A stretch of DNA of 64,000 bases, taken from contig OZ237769.1 in assembly GCA_965178125.1 (NCBI GenBank), forward strand, positions 310,001-374,000. Direction: 5' to 3'. Each line of letters starts with the position of its first letter. The stretch's first letter is position 1. A model generated the notes under the pieces. It was not told where the DNA came from and searched no databases. It saw only the letters and a program-made list of their open reading frames with translations. This document shows positions 36,960 through 48,446 of this stretch, one piece after another. Made by a program: the position numbers and the translations under genes. This DNA comes from Bilabrum cf. latius. Lineage: Eukaryota > Bigyra: Bicosoecida > Bigyra > Bicosoecida.

Positions 36960-37376
36960 GAATTTTTCTTCCTGCAGCGTGTGTCTGTGTGTTGGTGCAG
37001 AGGGAGGGCTCGTGGATGGGCCGGGGCACAGTGGTAGGGAGGCAGTGGGAGTCATGTGTCCTGCAGCGTGCGTCTGTGTGTTGGTGGTGCAGAGGGAGGG
37101 CTCGTGGATGGGCCGGGGCACAGTGGTAGGGAGGCAGTGGGAGTCATGTGTCCTGCAGCGTGTGTCTGTGTGTTGGTGGTGCAGAGGGAGGGCTCGTGGA
37201 TGGGCCGGGGCACAGTGGTAGGGAGGCAGTGGGAGTCATGTGTCCTGCAGCGTGTGTCTGTGTGTGGTGGTGCAGAGGGAGGGCTCGTGGATGGGCCGGG
37301 GCACAGTGGTAGGGAGGCAGTGGGAGTCATGTGTCCTGCAGCATGTGTCTGTATGGTGGTGCAGAGGGAGGGCTAA
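36960..37376 (+). repeat. 92-bp minisatellite, block 2 (about 4.5 units)
   Basis: The same unit as block 1, in the same orientation, starting with a 5'-truncated copy near 36972 and continuing at 37056, 37148 and 37240, with a truncated last copy at 37331 that stops in mid-unit at about 37374. Confidence 0.93.
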
Positions 37377-37708
37377 AGATAGAATGCCACACTCAAATCG
37401 GCCTGAGGGCGCGTGAGGCATCCAATACTCTCTCCGATCCATGGAAACTTCTGGGCCAGAAGTTCTGGGTCTCCGCAGCTCACGTCCACGCTCGTACGCC
37501 AAACGCCAAGGACTGATTGGCAGCTTGCAAACTGTAGATTTATATTATTTGTACTCAAGTGACCTTTGCCATCCCGAATTCGTCGCCTGTGCGATATGTG
37601 TGCTCAACGGAAGCTAGCTCGTACCGCAACCGGGCTCGAAGCGGGCGAGGACTGCAGCTGCACGAGCATCCTTCTTGGTAATCATGAAAGCAATTTGTGT
37701 CAGCTAGA

Positions 37709-40700
37709 ATGAGCCAGAATGGTGGAGCATCCGCGACCGATGGACGGCGTCTTCCATCCACGCAACCTCCACGAACAGCTGTGCGGGCTCACTCCGCTAA
37801 GAGGCTACGAGTGCCATCCCCGAAAGGCGCTACTCAGGTGAATCCATCAATGAATGTTTAGGGCATAAGAACCGGCTCTAATGGCAATTAGGAGTCGAAA
37901 GGAGTCTTCTAGATGCAGAAGCAGGCGAATGGCGCGACTGGCCCGCCACGAATGTCGCATAAGGCAAGAGAAGGCAGAACAATAGGTGCCTCTGGAGGCA
38001 CACCTTCTGAAGGAATAAGCATGCGCTCTCCTCTTGGCATTCGAGCATCTGCGCCATCCAGCAGGTACGTGTCTTCGGCGCCGAGCACTCGGGGACACTC
38101 ACCAGTGGTCGCCTCGAACGGTGCCTCTGGCAAGGGTGCCACGGATCGCCCCCCTGCCAGCGGCGGGCGCATGCGCATGGCAGGCAGGAGGGGCGGGGGA
38201 CCGGTCTAGCGCGGTGGGGGGATGACATCGCCCTCTATGACACCGAGCAACGGCAGGTCCCGATCCGCGGCCCCGAGGGCAGGGGCAGGAGCCGGTACCG
38301 GCTGGGGCGGCAGGCTGGTGGGCAGTGGTGGCGCGCGAGCAGGCACCTCGTACACACAGAGCCCCATCATGGCCGCCAAGAAGGGCATGCGCATGGCGGG
38401 ACGGTGCAACGGTCGCGATGGGACGAGTGGATCCGGAGCCCGAGGTGCGGGCAGCGGCACGCCGATCTCCAGAGGGCAGGGACAGAGATAGGGACAGGGA
38501 CAGGGGCAGGGGAGAACCAGTGGGCAGGGGCGCCAAGGCCACCGCCCGCCCGGTGGGAACGGCGGCCACCACGGGCCTGTGGCTCATAAAGTCTCTGGTG
38601 GAGGAAGGGGGGTCAGCCAGGCACGGCCGGTGGGCAGATCGGGTCCTGGTGCAATAAGAGCGAGGGGGCGGGGGTGGGGCGATGGTGATGGTGCTGGGTT
38701 TGTGCGGGAGCATGGCCTGGGGGTTAGGGGGCGCATAGGTGCAGGAGGTGGCGCTGCAGGGGCATCATCCGGAGCTGGGATGATGCGCGGCAGCAGCAGC
38801 GCGGTTGCCACTCCCGTGTGGGAAGGAGGGCCCGGTGAAGACAGCCCCATGGCCGGCCCTTCCCCCTTGCCTATCGACCCGGACTCGGGAATGGTCATGA
38901 CACCAGAGCTTAGGGGTGGTGGTGACCAAGACGTCATATTTTAGTCCCCCTCCGGCCGGCTCAAGTCAGCCAAGAGCATGCGCTACCAGCCCATCCGTTC
39001 CCGTCGTCCCACGGTGGCGCCCAACAGCGAGCTGTACCATGCCCTCCGTGACAAGCCCACGTCGTCCAGGGACGCAGCAGCAGAGGTGCCCAAAGAGATG
39101 CTGCAGGACTCTGGTGCGTCCGATGACATCACCGTGCACGGCAAGCGCATCAAGGCGACGCACAAGCAGTACCACCTCAGCTACGGCATGATGCTGGGCA
39201 TATGGACCACGGCCCAGTTTGTGCCCACCAAGCCTCGTCCCTCCATGGACGATTTTAAGGATAAAGAAGTCCGGCTCTTCAAGGTGGACGGAGATCCCAG
39301 CATGAACCTGCCCCCGCTGGATATCAAGCACCCTTTTTCATTCCGAGTGAGACTGGCCGTTGTGTGCGGCCTAGCGATGTTGTTCTGCGCTCGAAAGCCT
39401 GTGCGGCCTGCTACACCCGCGGCAAGCTGCGCGTTGCCAGCTGCTTGCCGTGCCTAGCCCGGCCTCATCCCGACTCGCCCATGGCACATTGCTTCTTCCC
39501 ACCTGCCCCCAAACCCAACCCATCCCGTCTCTTCTCGTCTTCCCTCCCCTCCCCTCCATGCAGTCTTACGCCCCCAAGGTGTTCCACCATCTCAGGAGGT
39601 GCTTCGGAGTCGCCAACCAGCAGTACGCTGCCTGCGTGGGCGGCATGTAGGACTACATCGAGTTCAACAGCAACGAGTTCAACAGCAACGCTAAGTCATT
39701 CTTCTTTTTTTCTCACGACGGGAGATTCATGATCAAGACGATGACCAAGGAGGAGAGCAAGTTCCTGCGGCGCATCCTCCCGCACTACTACGTGCACGCG
39801 CAGAAGAACCCCGAGACGTTCCTCTGCCGCTTCTACGGCATGCATCGGGTGGACATGCCACACCTGAAGAAGTCAGTGTACTTCCTGGTCATGCACTCTG
39901 TCACGGATTCCGGGGACACGGTGATGACCAAGACGTTCGATTTGAAGGGGTCTAGCGTGGGCCGTGCCGCGACGGAGAATGAGAAGAAGAAGTACGGGGA
40001 CAGGGTGGTGTACAAGGACAACGACCTGCTGGAAATGGGCGTCAAAGTGAGGCTTGGGGCCAACCGGCGCAACAAGCTCCTACAGCAGCTCAGGGTTGAC
40101 GTGGATTTCCTGGCCAGAATGGGAATCATGGACTACTCCATACTGCTGGGCATTTAGGACCCGGATAAGGAATACAGGCCTGTGGACAAGAGCAGCGGTG
40201 GCGGTGCGGGTTTGGACAGGTCTGGGGGCAGCCGTGTGCCGAGCGGGAGCGGGCTTGACGAGGTCGTGGAACCTGAGCACGGAGCGAGGTGGGGCGCGGC
40301 CGCCTCTGCCTCTGCCGCTGGCGGGAGGGCGGGCCGCGCGAGCGACTCTAGGCCCGCGCCTGGGCTGGGTCGCGGGAACGGCAATTTTGCCCGGAAGGCC
40401 AGCAGCAGGCTTGTGGGCCGCAGGCACTCTGCCACCCCGCGCGCTCACGTGCACGGCCAGTCCCGCAAGTCTAGGCTGTCTGGGTCTGGGAGGCGGTCCC
40501 TGGCCTCTTCTGGCAGCGCGACTCGCCCCACTAGCGGCGGCGGTGCTGCTGCTGCTGCCGGCGGGATGTATCCTTCCGCTTTGGTGGATGAGACTATGTC
40601 GGACTCGAACGTGAGTATGGCATCGGGCAGCTCTGATCTCCCCGAGAGGCCCGAGTTCACGCCAGCGGATGCCAACGCGCCTCCCCGCAGCAACTTCCCC

Positions 40701-40910
40701 ATCCCCAGCTACGACCCCGCTACGAGAGAGCTGGGCAAGGAGATCTACTTCATGGGCGTGATCGATATCCTGCAGGCCTACAACATGAGGAAGCACGCAG
40801 AGACTGCCCTCTTCTCCGTGACCAAGTGGAACCGTTGCGGGATCAGCTGCGTGCCTCCGGGCGAGTATGCCAACCGGTTCATGCAGTACGTGGAGGACAT
40901 GGTGGTGTGA
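37709..40910 (+). CDS. Phosphatidylinositol phosphate kinase (PIPK family)
   Basis: Exons 37709-39346 and 39564-40910 (intron GTGAGA to CATGCAG, phase 0) give 994 aa. The start follows an in-frame TGA at 37685. Residues 1-420 are Gly/Arg/Ser-rich. The lipid-kinase domain begins near 39160 (LSYGMMLGIWT), crosses the intron at FSFR-SYAPKVFHHLR, and includes KSFFFFSHDGRFMIKTM with the ATP-binding Lys, TFDLKGSSVGR, MGIMDYSILLGI with the catalytic Asp, and, after a 190-residue low-complexity insert, EIYFMGVIDILQAYNMRK and a VPPGEYANRF activation-loop-end motif. It should phosphorylate a PtdIns monophosphate at the membrane, making PtdIns bisphosphate. Eight TAGs are read as Gln; the one at 40155 stands where relatives have His after LLGI. 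There are no MORN repeats or TM segments, unlike some protist PIPKs. Confidence 0.92.
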
Positions 40911-40960
40911 GCATGCCAACCGGTTCACGCAGTACGTGGAGGACATGGTGGTTTGAGTTG
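40911..40960 (+). repeat. Tandem duplication of the PIP kinase 3' end including its stop codon
   Basis: The last roughly 46 nt of the PIPK coding sequence (from GCCAACCGGTTC through the TGA) occur again directly downstream with three or so substitutions. The second copy is outside the reading frame and is non-coding as annotated. Confidence 0.85.
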
Positions 40961-41141
40961 TGCCATGGGATGTTGTTTGCACAGGTGTATTCATTGTGCT
41001 GGTGGAAGTGTTGGGGCGGGCAGGGAACCAGGCTTGGCTGGCCCTAGGCCTAGATCTAGGTGTGCCTGGATTCGATCCGGATTCCGGAATGGACTGGAGC
41101 ACCAAGACAAGTCTACACTTTGACCGGGATGCGAGTCAGAT

Positions 41142-42907
41142 TCAATCAATGTTGGGCGCACCCTCCTCAAGAAACTTGATCTGCGCCCCCATCCACTTCG
41201 TCCGGATAACCTGCCCGAAACTTTGTCTCTGCTGAAGCCTTCTCTTGTCGTGGCAGTGGCCAGCCCCTGTCGCCTCTGGAGCAAATGCCCCCGTGTCTGT
41301 CTCTTGCACCAGCAGCGGGTACACTTGTGCCTTCCTGTCTGCGGTTTCTAGCCCATTCACGTGCCACAGGGTCACAGATCGGATTACCTTTGCCTTGCCC
41401 AGTGCCCTCTCAATTCGTGGATATCTCGCTGCACGCTGTCCGTGCTAGACGCCCGTATCATCGGAGGTACCTCACCTCCGCCCGCGCCGCTCTGCGCCTC
41501 CAAGGAGGCCGCCAGTGCGGCTGCCAGCTGAGCATCCTCGTCCATGGGCACCTGTGATGGTGCCGGTGCTGGAACGGGTGCTGGCGCCGGTGCTGGCGCT
41601 GGAGCATCGGCTGCACTGGGGCTACCGTCCTACCTTCGTTTCTTCTCGGCTGGCTGGCCGTCTGCCTCCCTGCCCGATCCAGCCTAACCGGCACCGCTCT
41701 CTACGGGTATGCCACTGCTGCCTAGCACTTTCCCGTCTACCACCACCTGCAGGCTGCCGGCCTTGGCGGCTTCCAGCTGCTGCTTCTTCACCTGGGCCTC
41801 AGCTTTCTGTGCAATGTCAGACACACTAGGGATTGCACCGCCAGTAATGGCTGCTTGCAGTCGCTGCACCAAATCTAGGTCAATAGCAAGATCCCCGCCG
41901 GCACTGGAGCTGCTGCCAGAGGTAGACGCGCCCTGATAGGGTGACGGTGATGGCGCCGGTGCCGAAGATGCCGCACTGGTTCCGACAGTTGCCGTGGGCG
42001 TCTGTGGCCCTTTCCCCCAGGCATCTTCGGCGAGGCTCGCCTGGATGGCCGCCTCCTCCTTCTTCTTCTCCTTCTCTAGCCGCTGGGCTTCCCTGGCCGC
42101 CTTTGCTCTCGCCTCTTCTGCAGCCTCGGCTGCCTTGACCTTATCTCCCACCACCACGGGACCGGCCACCTCCCACAGCGCCTCGAAGAAGATGATGCCA
42201 TCCATCGCTTTGGCGCGCACCTTGCGCTCCAGATCCTCCCTGCTCTTCCTCTGTTCCTCCCTCTGATTATCGGCGGCCGTAGGCGGGAGCTCAGCGTAGG
42301 CTCCGGCACCCATGCCTCGCAGCACAGCCGGCACCTGCTCCGGCTGAATGAACCCGCCCCCGATCGCGTCCGCCTCGTTGAACGCCTCCCTGGCCTTGCC
42401 TTCGATCTCCGCCTCGTCCACCACCACTGGCTTTGCATCCGACTCGCTTCCCTCCTGGAGCCACTTGCACAGCACGCTCCAGAACGTGGACCAGGGCACA
42501 ACGCCCATGCCCTGGTCCAGGGACTTCGTTAGCAGCTTCATCTGCTCGGGCTAAGAGACGATCGGGAGCTCGAGCTCCTCAAGCACCTGAGGAAGCACCT
42601 CCAGCGCGATGAAACCGCCGCTGGATGCGTCGTGCTTGTCAAAGACGCGCTTGGCCGCCGACTGCGGGTCCGGTGTTCATGCCTTTGGGTCGGTCGAAAA
42701 CAGCACGCTGAAGTGCGACTCGCTATCCACCGACCAGGCTGGAAACCTCGGTTCCTTCAGGTAAGAGCCCACCTTTGTGGCTCTTGAAAACTCTAGCCTG
42801 GTGAGGTATCCCACGTACGGCTGGCTCATGATCCCCTTCATCATGAAGCCCCCTCCCACGTCTTTCTCCCCGTCAAACACCTCCGATGTGCCCCGCCCCG
42901 TGACCAT
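41142..42907 (-). pseudogene. MINDY3: MINDY-3-like deubiquitinase remnant with internal EF-hands, 5' truncated and interrupted by TGA
   Basis: On the minus strand, 42907-41388 joined to 41334-41142 (52-nt intron, GTAATC to GACAG) reads as the C-terminal two-thirds of a MINDY-3/FAM188A Lys48-ubiquitin hydrolase: VTGRGTSEVFDGEKD, PRFPAWSVDSESHFSVLFS with the catalytic-domain His, an EF-hand pair (DKHDASSGGFI), a charged helix, an acidic UIM-like AAALAASLEAQ, and the terminal VIRTKWMGAQI. Human MINDY-3 also carries an EF-hand insert at this place. Two defects are visible: the frame has a TGA at 42677-42679 between VLFS and the EF-hands, and the N-terminal part with the catalytic Cys is absent because homology stops at 42907, where a minisatellite unit begins. 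No splice acceptor is evident at that junction. A pseudogene is my best reading; TGA readthrough or a cryptic intron are alternatives. Confidence 0.75.
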
Positions 42908-42908
42908 C

Positions 42909-42974
42909 AGGTGGTGCAGAGGGAGGGCACGTGGATGGGCCGGGGCGCAGTGGTAGGGAGGCAGTGGGAGTCGA
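42909..42974 (+). repeat. Solitary unit of the 92-bp minisatellite
   Basis: About 66 bp match the GGTGGTGCAGAGGGAGGG to GGCAGTGGGAGTC part of the array at 35795-37376, with two substitutions, 5.5 kb from the main blocks. It abuts the truncated 5' end of the MINDY-like gene. Confidence 0.9.
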
Positions 42975-43471
42975 GGGGTTATGTGCTCTGTTGTGAGTTA
43001 GCAGATTAGTTTAATTTGCCACATGGAAGGCGCCTTTTCTTGAGTATGTCCCGATGCTAATGGCTCCGTTGTCAAACTTTAGGTTCACTGGTTGTTTGTG
43101 TCTGGTTTTAAAATTGTGTTAGAATTGTAATATATTGGGAACCCGTACCAGAATCCAGGATGCGTACTCGCTGGGTATTTAGTATGGGGCCCATCCATGG
43201 CCTGGTGGGGGTCGTGGCGGGGGCATGCCGATTTACCGGTGAGGATCCCGTCCCGGTGATTTCCCCTGCATACTTGCAGTAAACATAATACAAAGCATCA
43301 ATTGGCTCATCATGTTTGGCTGAAGGAATGTGTTGCGTTCCCTGCGAGGAACGTTGGTAGCGATCGCTTGGCAAAGTCGCTGCTGCAACGTACTACTAGT
43401 AGTAGCAACTGTTTACGGCCAAGCAGCAGCAGCCGTCCATTCTTCAGAAGCTGCTGCACAAACGCACTTTC
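42975..43471. other. Intergenic region, no gene seen
   Basis: AT-richer spacer between the solitary minisatellite unit and the next plus-strand gene. No supported coding sequence or RNA. A CTACTAGTAGTAG palindrome lies near 43391. Confidence 0.4.
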
Positions 43472-44102
43472 ATGGCAGACCGGGAGAAACGTGAGCGACT
43501 CTTTAAGCAGCAAATGGAAGATATGAATGCTGCTGTTGCAAGTCAAGTGCCACTCCGGGGACCCCGCGAGGCGGAAATTAGAGCGCGGGACTACGGATTG
43601 CGGTCGGGGCAGCAGCCCAAAGGTAACGCCGCCCAAGACAGACAGCAGGGACAGGGTGCGCAAGCACCTCGACATTGATCCACAGCGCCAGGGAGATGCA
43701 CGGAACGGAGAGGCAGCGGTGGCACCGGAGGGCCAGTAGGCTCCTCGTCCAGGCACCGACGGAGCGCAACCAGCAGGCAATGGTCTTGGTACTGACTGCT
43801 GCTCAGACCAATGTTCGTGGTGCATCTACATGAGCACCGCAGCATGCGGAACTGTACCCGGAGGGAACTACATGGACGTCGCCAAGACCCTGTAGGCTCG
43901 TCTGTGGATCCTGGCGGCGATCAGCGCTGTGATTGCAATCGTGCAAGTCATCAGTGGCATCCTGAATAACACTCTTGACGAGAAAAAACTAGAGGTGGCT
44001 AACTGGGTCATGGTTTGTGTGAGCGGCATCGCAGCAGCATTAGCCATCCTCGGTCTCTGCTGGCGTACGCCGAGCTTTGAGCCTGTTCCGATTGGACAGT
44101 GA
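43472..44102 (+). CDS. Small two-TM protein with Cys cluster (exon structure uncertain)
   Basis: The C-terminal part is clear: frame to TGA at 44100-44102, with TAGs at about 43737 and 43893 read as Gln, a Cys cluster (CCSDQCSWC), and two TM helices, one starting RLWILAAISAVIAIV and one WVMVCVSGIAAALAILG. The N-terminus is uncertain. An ATG at 43472 opens a natural-looking charged helix (MADREKRERLFKQQMEDMN) but in a different frame; a short intron of about 40 nt (GTCAAG to AATTAG) would join the two, or translation starts at the ATG at 43527 in the C-terminal frame. No family recognised. The topology suggests a small integral membrane protein. Confidence 0.55.
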
Positions 44103-44461
44103 GGCTGGCACGGTCGATGAGCCCTGCAGCTCCGGGCAGGGTCAGCTGTTCGTTCGCGAACGTTCAGCTGATATGCCCCGTCGCTCTCTTTCTCAGCACC
44201 ATTAACTGGTGGGTCTACACATTTGTTACTGAACTCCGAGCAAGCATTACAGGATCATAGACGGGAATTGAATCCATGTGCTTAAACAGCTGTTGCATCA
44301 GCGAGTGCTCGATCCGTGGGCGCTGATCGCGTGACTGGTTGTGGCTGTATGCCAAGCTTGCTCTGGTTGTTCGTCAAAGGTCTTTGGAGTTCACCCAAAT
44401 CATTCGACGTACTGCACAGCATAGACTATCCGGATCGCAATGACGTGGTCTCTTGACGCTC
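44103..44461. other. Convergent intergenic region
   Basis: Spacer between convergent genes. It contains a CGCGAACGTTC copy at about 44152 and, near 44252-44275, a segment whose reverse complement resembles a tRNA T-arm (TTCAATTCCCGTCTA). A full cloverleaf could not be built. Confidence 0.4.
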
Positions 44462-45844
44462 TCACGGTCCAAGGGACATTTGGTCTGTCCCCGCTCGCAC
44501 GGCCTCCACAGCAATGGTGGGATCGTCGCCGTGCAGCAACTACCGCAGCTGGTCCTCCATCGCCTTGAGCTTCTTGCCGTCCTCTGCCGTTGCCACCTCG
44601 ATCTCGAACAGACATCCTACGCAGGGTGGCGCAAAGTCAGCCTATGGCTCTGCATCTGGATGCAATGGTTGCTATGGTCCGCCGAGTCGGTCGTAGCCCC
44701 GGTCCCAAGCCGAGGTCTTGCAGCCACCAAGGCGCTTGCCATGCTTCCCCGTTTGTGAACGGCGACGAACGGAGTTGACGGCTATGCCGTGGTCCGATAG
44801 CCAGTCTCTCACGAACCCACGCTGCTCGAAAGTGGGAGCAAATATGATCGATGCACCCTTTGCGGGCTTGCGGAGCACCCGGTAGACCCGGGGGTAGATA
44901 CGAGCAGGGTCCATCGCCTGTATTGGCCGTCCCCCCGGTTCCACCCCCGTGGGATGTTCTGTCTGGAAGCATGCTGGGAACCGTGTCATCTTGACCGCTG
45001 CCTAGCCTTCACTCGCGAATGACCCGCGAGAGAATCTGCTGGTCTCCTCACCACCCTCAAGATGGTCGGCTGCTTCCCACCGCTTGATATCATCGGCACA
45101 GTCGGGGCTATGTGGCCGCCTAAAACTCCCAACACCCTGTCTAATAAGCTCTTCAAACCGCCTACCGCCGCCTTTGGACCTAATCGTGACCCGGCTAGCG
45201 CCCAGCTGGGCCAGCCGGTCCTCGCGCACAGCAGCACCGGGCGGGCCGGGGCCGACGCCGGATGGGATGGAAGCATCGCTGATCCTGGCCTGCGTGGCCG
45301 CGCACTCTCTCTTTGAAGAAGTGGCTGCCGTTGCACCACGCAGTGCGGCGCCACACGGGTCGGCTGGGCGGCCATTGGCAGCGACCGATGCCGCGCGGCT
45401 CGCGGTCGACGATAGCTGGACCACTTGCACGCAGCCTGCGCAGCGCAGGGCTGTGCCATTCTTCTTGGCATGCGCAGGATCGGTGCCCCCAGTACCAACT
45501 GCAAGGCTGCTCGCAACCATCGAGGCTTTTGCTGTGGCGGTCGGCCTTGCCGCTGCCGGCCGGCCTCGGGCGGCCGTTCTGTGCTGTGATTCTGCCTGGA
45601 GGGTGTGGAGGGCCTTGGGAAATGACCTTTCAAGGTCCTCCTTCTAGTGCCGACACTCTGCGCGCCGGTGCGCCGGCCTAGAATGAGGGCCGCGTAGCAT
45701 GTGGCGGCAACGCGGGCGGGGATGCAGCGCGAGCGGATCACCATCGAGGACGTGCAGGGAGCCGTTCTCCCCGTGGTCGCCTGAGCTCCCGCTCATCATC
45801 GTCATCCTCATCTTGCGCATGCGATGGGTGCGCTCGGCTGCCAT
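44462..45844 (-). CDS. Novel-family protein, paralogue A
   Basis: Frame open from 45844 (first in-frame ATG) to TGA at 44462, 460 aa, with TAGs at 45644, 45002, 44672, 44645 and 44540. The frame is open upstream to about 46375 without another ATG, so an upstream exon is possible. The N-terminal two-thirds are low complexity. The C-terminal 140 residues hold the family domain in two blocks: RVYRVLRKPAKGASIIFAPT followed by an FVRDWLSDHGIAV helix-strand; then, after a variable linker, FEIEVATAEDGKKLKAMED and LLHGDDPTIAVEAVR. TAG at 44540 aligns with a CAG in paralogue B. The 3' 130 nt, continuing past the stop, are about 85 percent identical by eye to paralogue B, so A and B are recent duplicates. 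Function unknown; the basic first block could bind nucleic acid, but this is speculation. Confidence 0.65.
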
Positions 45845-46817
45845 CGGAAGGTAGACCGAGGCGCCGTGCTCGGATTCGGCAGTTTCCCGCGTCCAAGACG
45901 AGACGTGCTCTGCCTCGTCCAGGGATATGGTCTCCTTGTCGAGGGTCTACGGGTCGGGCTGGCCTGGCCCCGCCGGTTCGGCCTTTAGCCTGCCACCGCG
46001 TTGGCAGGTCGACCGCCGTGCCACCTGGGAAAGTGGTGGCTGGGCTTGGGAGCACGGGTTGTCGCAGGTATGCTAGAGACAGCGCCCCGCCTGCAACTCC
46101 TGACCCCCTTGCTACGCGGTGTCGGCCCTGCCTGTGCGCCAGCGCCGGCCTCCAACAAGCGATTTTGCCGCAACGTGCGCCAAGCCGGCGTCTAGGATGA
46201 GCTCTCCGGTCGGAGTGTCTCCAGTCGCAGGAGCACAGTGCACCCTAGGGTTCAAATGGTTTCTCGAGGCCTACACTGCGCACAACTCATCGCGAAAAAG
46301 GAGCGTTTCACGCGAAGATGATTTCACCGCGTGGCGGGTCCATTGTTTGCTGGCTCAATTGTTGGCACCATGAGCGCAGAATGGTATGTTCAAAGATGAC
46401 TCGAGGCAATGTTAGGCGTACCCCAAGTAGCTCTCACCTTTACGCACGGAGTCTGAAGCAATGGGCTCGGTTGCCGTCGTTGCAACTGCCGAGAAATGGC
46501 AGCCCATTGGAACCAGGAGGTCGCACGATCAACCCCCAGCGATGCAGCAGGAATGCCGGTAGCAGCCTAGGAGTATAGTGTATGATTGACTCAAGCAGAC
46601 GGGGACACTGGTTCAACAGTTCGGCACCAAGCGTTCGGGTTCAAGTTGTGTGACGTGGGGCGCACGTGCGGCCACCGTCATCCGACCGGTCAGCCGGTCG
46701 TCACACTCTCCCAGCCCACGAAAAAAAAAAACATGCCATTGGCTGTTGTACGAGAAGACTGCGACGCAGTTTATCAGACGCATTGCACATAGACGACGAC
46801 ATGGTCTCTTGAAGCCC
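45845..46817. other. Spacer between paralogues A and B
   Basis: The minus-strand frame of paralogue A remains open through most of this stretch (to a TGA near 46375) and may include coding sequence (GELILDAGLAHVAAKSLV around 46150-46200), but no start codon or clear acceptor was found. From 46375 to 46817 I see no gene. Confidence 0.35.
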
Positions 46818-47791
46818 TCACGGTCCAAGGGACGTTTGGACTGTCCCCGGTCGCACGGCCTCCATCGCGATGGTGGGATCGTTGCCGTGCAGCATCTGTC
46901 GCAGCTGACTCTCCATGGCCTCAAGCTTTTCGCCGTCCTCTGCCGTTGCCACCTCGATCTAGAACAGGCACCCCGTCGGCTCGATGCCGCGCGCTTCTCC
47001 CCCAGTCGGCGTGTCGGCCGCACGCTCCCTTCTAGATTTATAACAAGATTCGCCGCCACCGTCTCGCACTGCCACAACGGCCAGCCCCTCGCCCCGGAGC
47101 CACTCCAGCACGAAGTTCATCTGCGAGGCGGACGGGGCGAAGATCACAGAGGCGCCCTTGGTGCGCCTGCGGAACATCCTGTAGACCCGGGCATCGCTCG
47201 TTTGAATGCTGTGGCTGCACGGCGGCGCCGGGCACGGGCTTTCCGCACCACAGGGTGCTCGATGACCGTCGTCGTTGCCTGCCGCGCGGCGGCATCCTTT
47301 TCCTTTCGGCTGTTCCGGCGGGCGGGGACTCTCCGTGGTCGCGGTTGTGCCTGCCTTTGCCCCGCGCTGCGTGCTCCGTTGCGCGTGACCCGCCGCAGCT
47401 GCGGCCGGTTCCCGCGCGCCTGGTTTCACCGCAAGACGACGGCTCTCATCGGGCGGCGAGCCAGTCTGGCATTCGGGATCGCGCTCGCTCTCGCTGGTAG
47501 TGCTCCCACCGCTTTGGGCCAGCCTGCTAGAAGACCGGCGTTCATTTGTCGGATCCGGGGCATGGCTGGCGGCATCGTCCGCATCGCGTCCCGAGCAATT
47601 CCCCTCGCTGTCGATTTCGAAGCTCCTGCCTATCATGATGCCTTCCTGTGCGCGAGCCATGAACCCGCCATTTGTGGGGCTGTCCGTCCGGCCCACGTGT
47701 GTAGAGGCATCTTCCAGTACTTCACTCGCCGCCACAGTGCTCGTTCCATCCCCCGCGGCGGGTGCTCGCTGCTAGCTCGTCCGAGTAGTGC

Positions 47792-47824
<33 letters not shown>

Positions 47825-48446
47825 GGCTACTGCTGCGTGTTGTCAGGGGCTGGCCGGAACACGCGCAGGAGGGCAAAGGCGCCTGTGCCGCGGCCGCACG
47901 CTCCGAGGGGTCAGCCACGGAGCATCCCGCCGCTGCACCGCTCGGAGTGGGCTAGCTGGACGGCTCGATTGGCTCGAAGGAGAGTGAGGCAGTCATCATC
48001 GAGGCTGCTCGGTTGGCCGGTTCCTGCAATTTGGGAGCGCTCGACGAGGCGGCCGCTGCTGCTGCTACCCCTGCCGGGGTATTCCCTCCGGTATCCGCGC
48101 ACGGATGGACGCTACTTACAGCTGTGGAAGTCCACGGAGTGACCGTCGGGGCTGCCGCCGATGATGCACTGCCTCCTCTCGTGGGCGTACGTGGCCGGCT
48201 GGCACCATGCAACCTAGAAGTGGCTTTGCGGTCGCTGCATTCCTCCAAATTACAGGAAAGCATACTTGAGATTCTTGTATTCAAGCGCACTCGTGCCTGG
48301 AATCGTCGTGGCTGGGGCGTGGCGTGCTGTTGAGTATCCTGCCAAATCTTGCCACCACAGCTAGTAGGTCCGTCCGCTGGTCTGCCGCTCTTAGTATCGG
48401 CAGCACCAGCAGCACCGAACCGAAATTGATTCATAGTGGATCGCAT
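46818..48446 (-). CDS. Novel-family protein, paralogue B
   Basis: ATG at 48446 (another Met at 48434) to TGA at 46818, 542 aa, with TAGs at 47952, about 47773 and 46959. A poly-Ser run (AGC repeats at about 47790-47820) and Ala/Ser/Arg-rich sequence precede the family domain. Block 1 reads RVYRMFRRRTKGASVIFAPS, then FVLEWLRGEGLAVVAV. Block 2 reads IEVATAEDGEKLEAMESQLR, then MLHGNDPTIAMEAVR. At 46959 TAG stands where paralogues A and C have Glu; elsewhere B has CAG where A has TAG. The frame extends upstream of 48446 without ATG, so the start is approximate. Closest relative in the window is A. Confidence 0.65.

Noticed and set aside
35812-37376. Open frames across the minisatellite encoding Cys-rich peptides in all registers
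   Set aside because: The period of 92 bp shifts the frame each unit, no codon-position bias is seen, and the same DNA reads open on both strands; it is repeat DNA, not a gene.
44230-44300. A complete tRNA on the minus strand near 44250
   Set aside because: Acceptor arms pair partly, but the anticodon stem fails and position 33 is not U; at best a degenerate remnant.
45002-45744. Alternative minus-strand frame overlapping paralogue A
   Set aside because: It lacks the family domain present in the chosen frame and in both paralogues.
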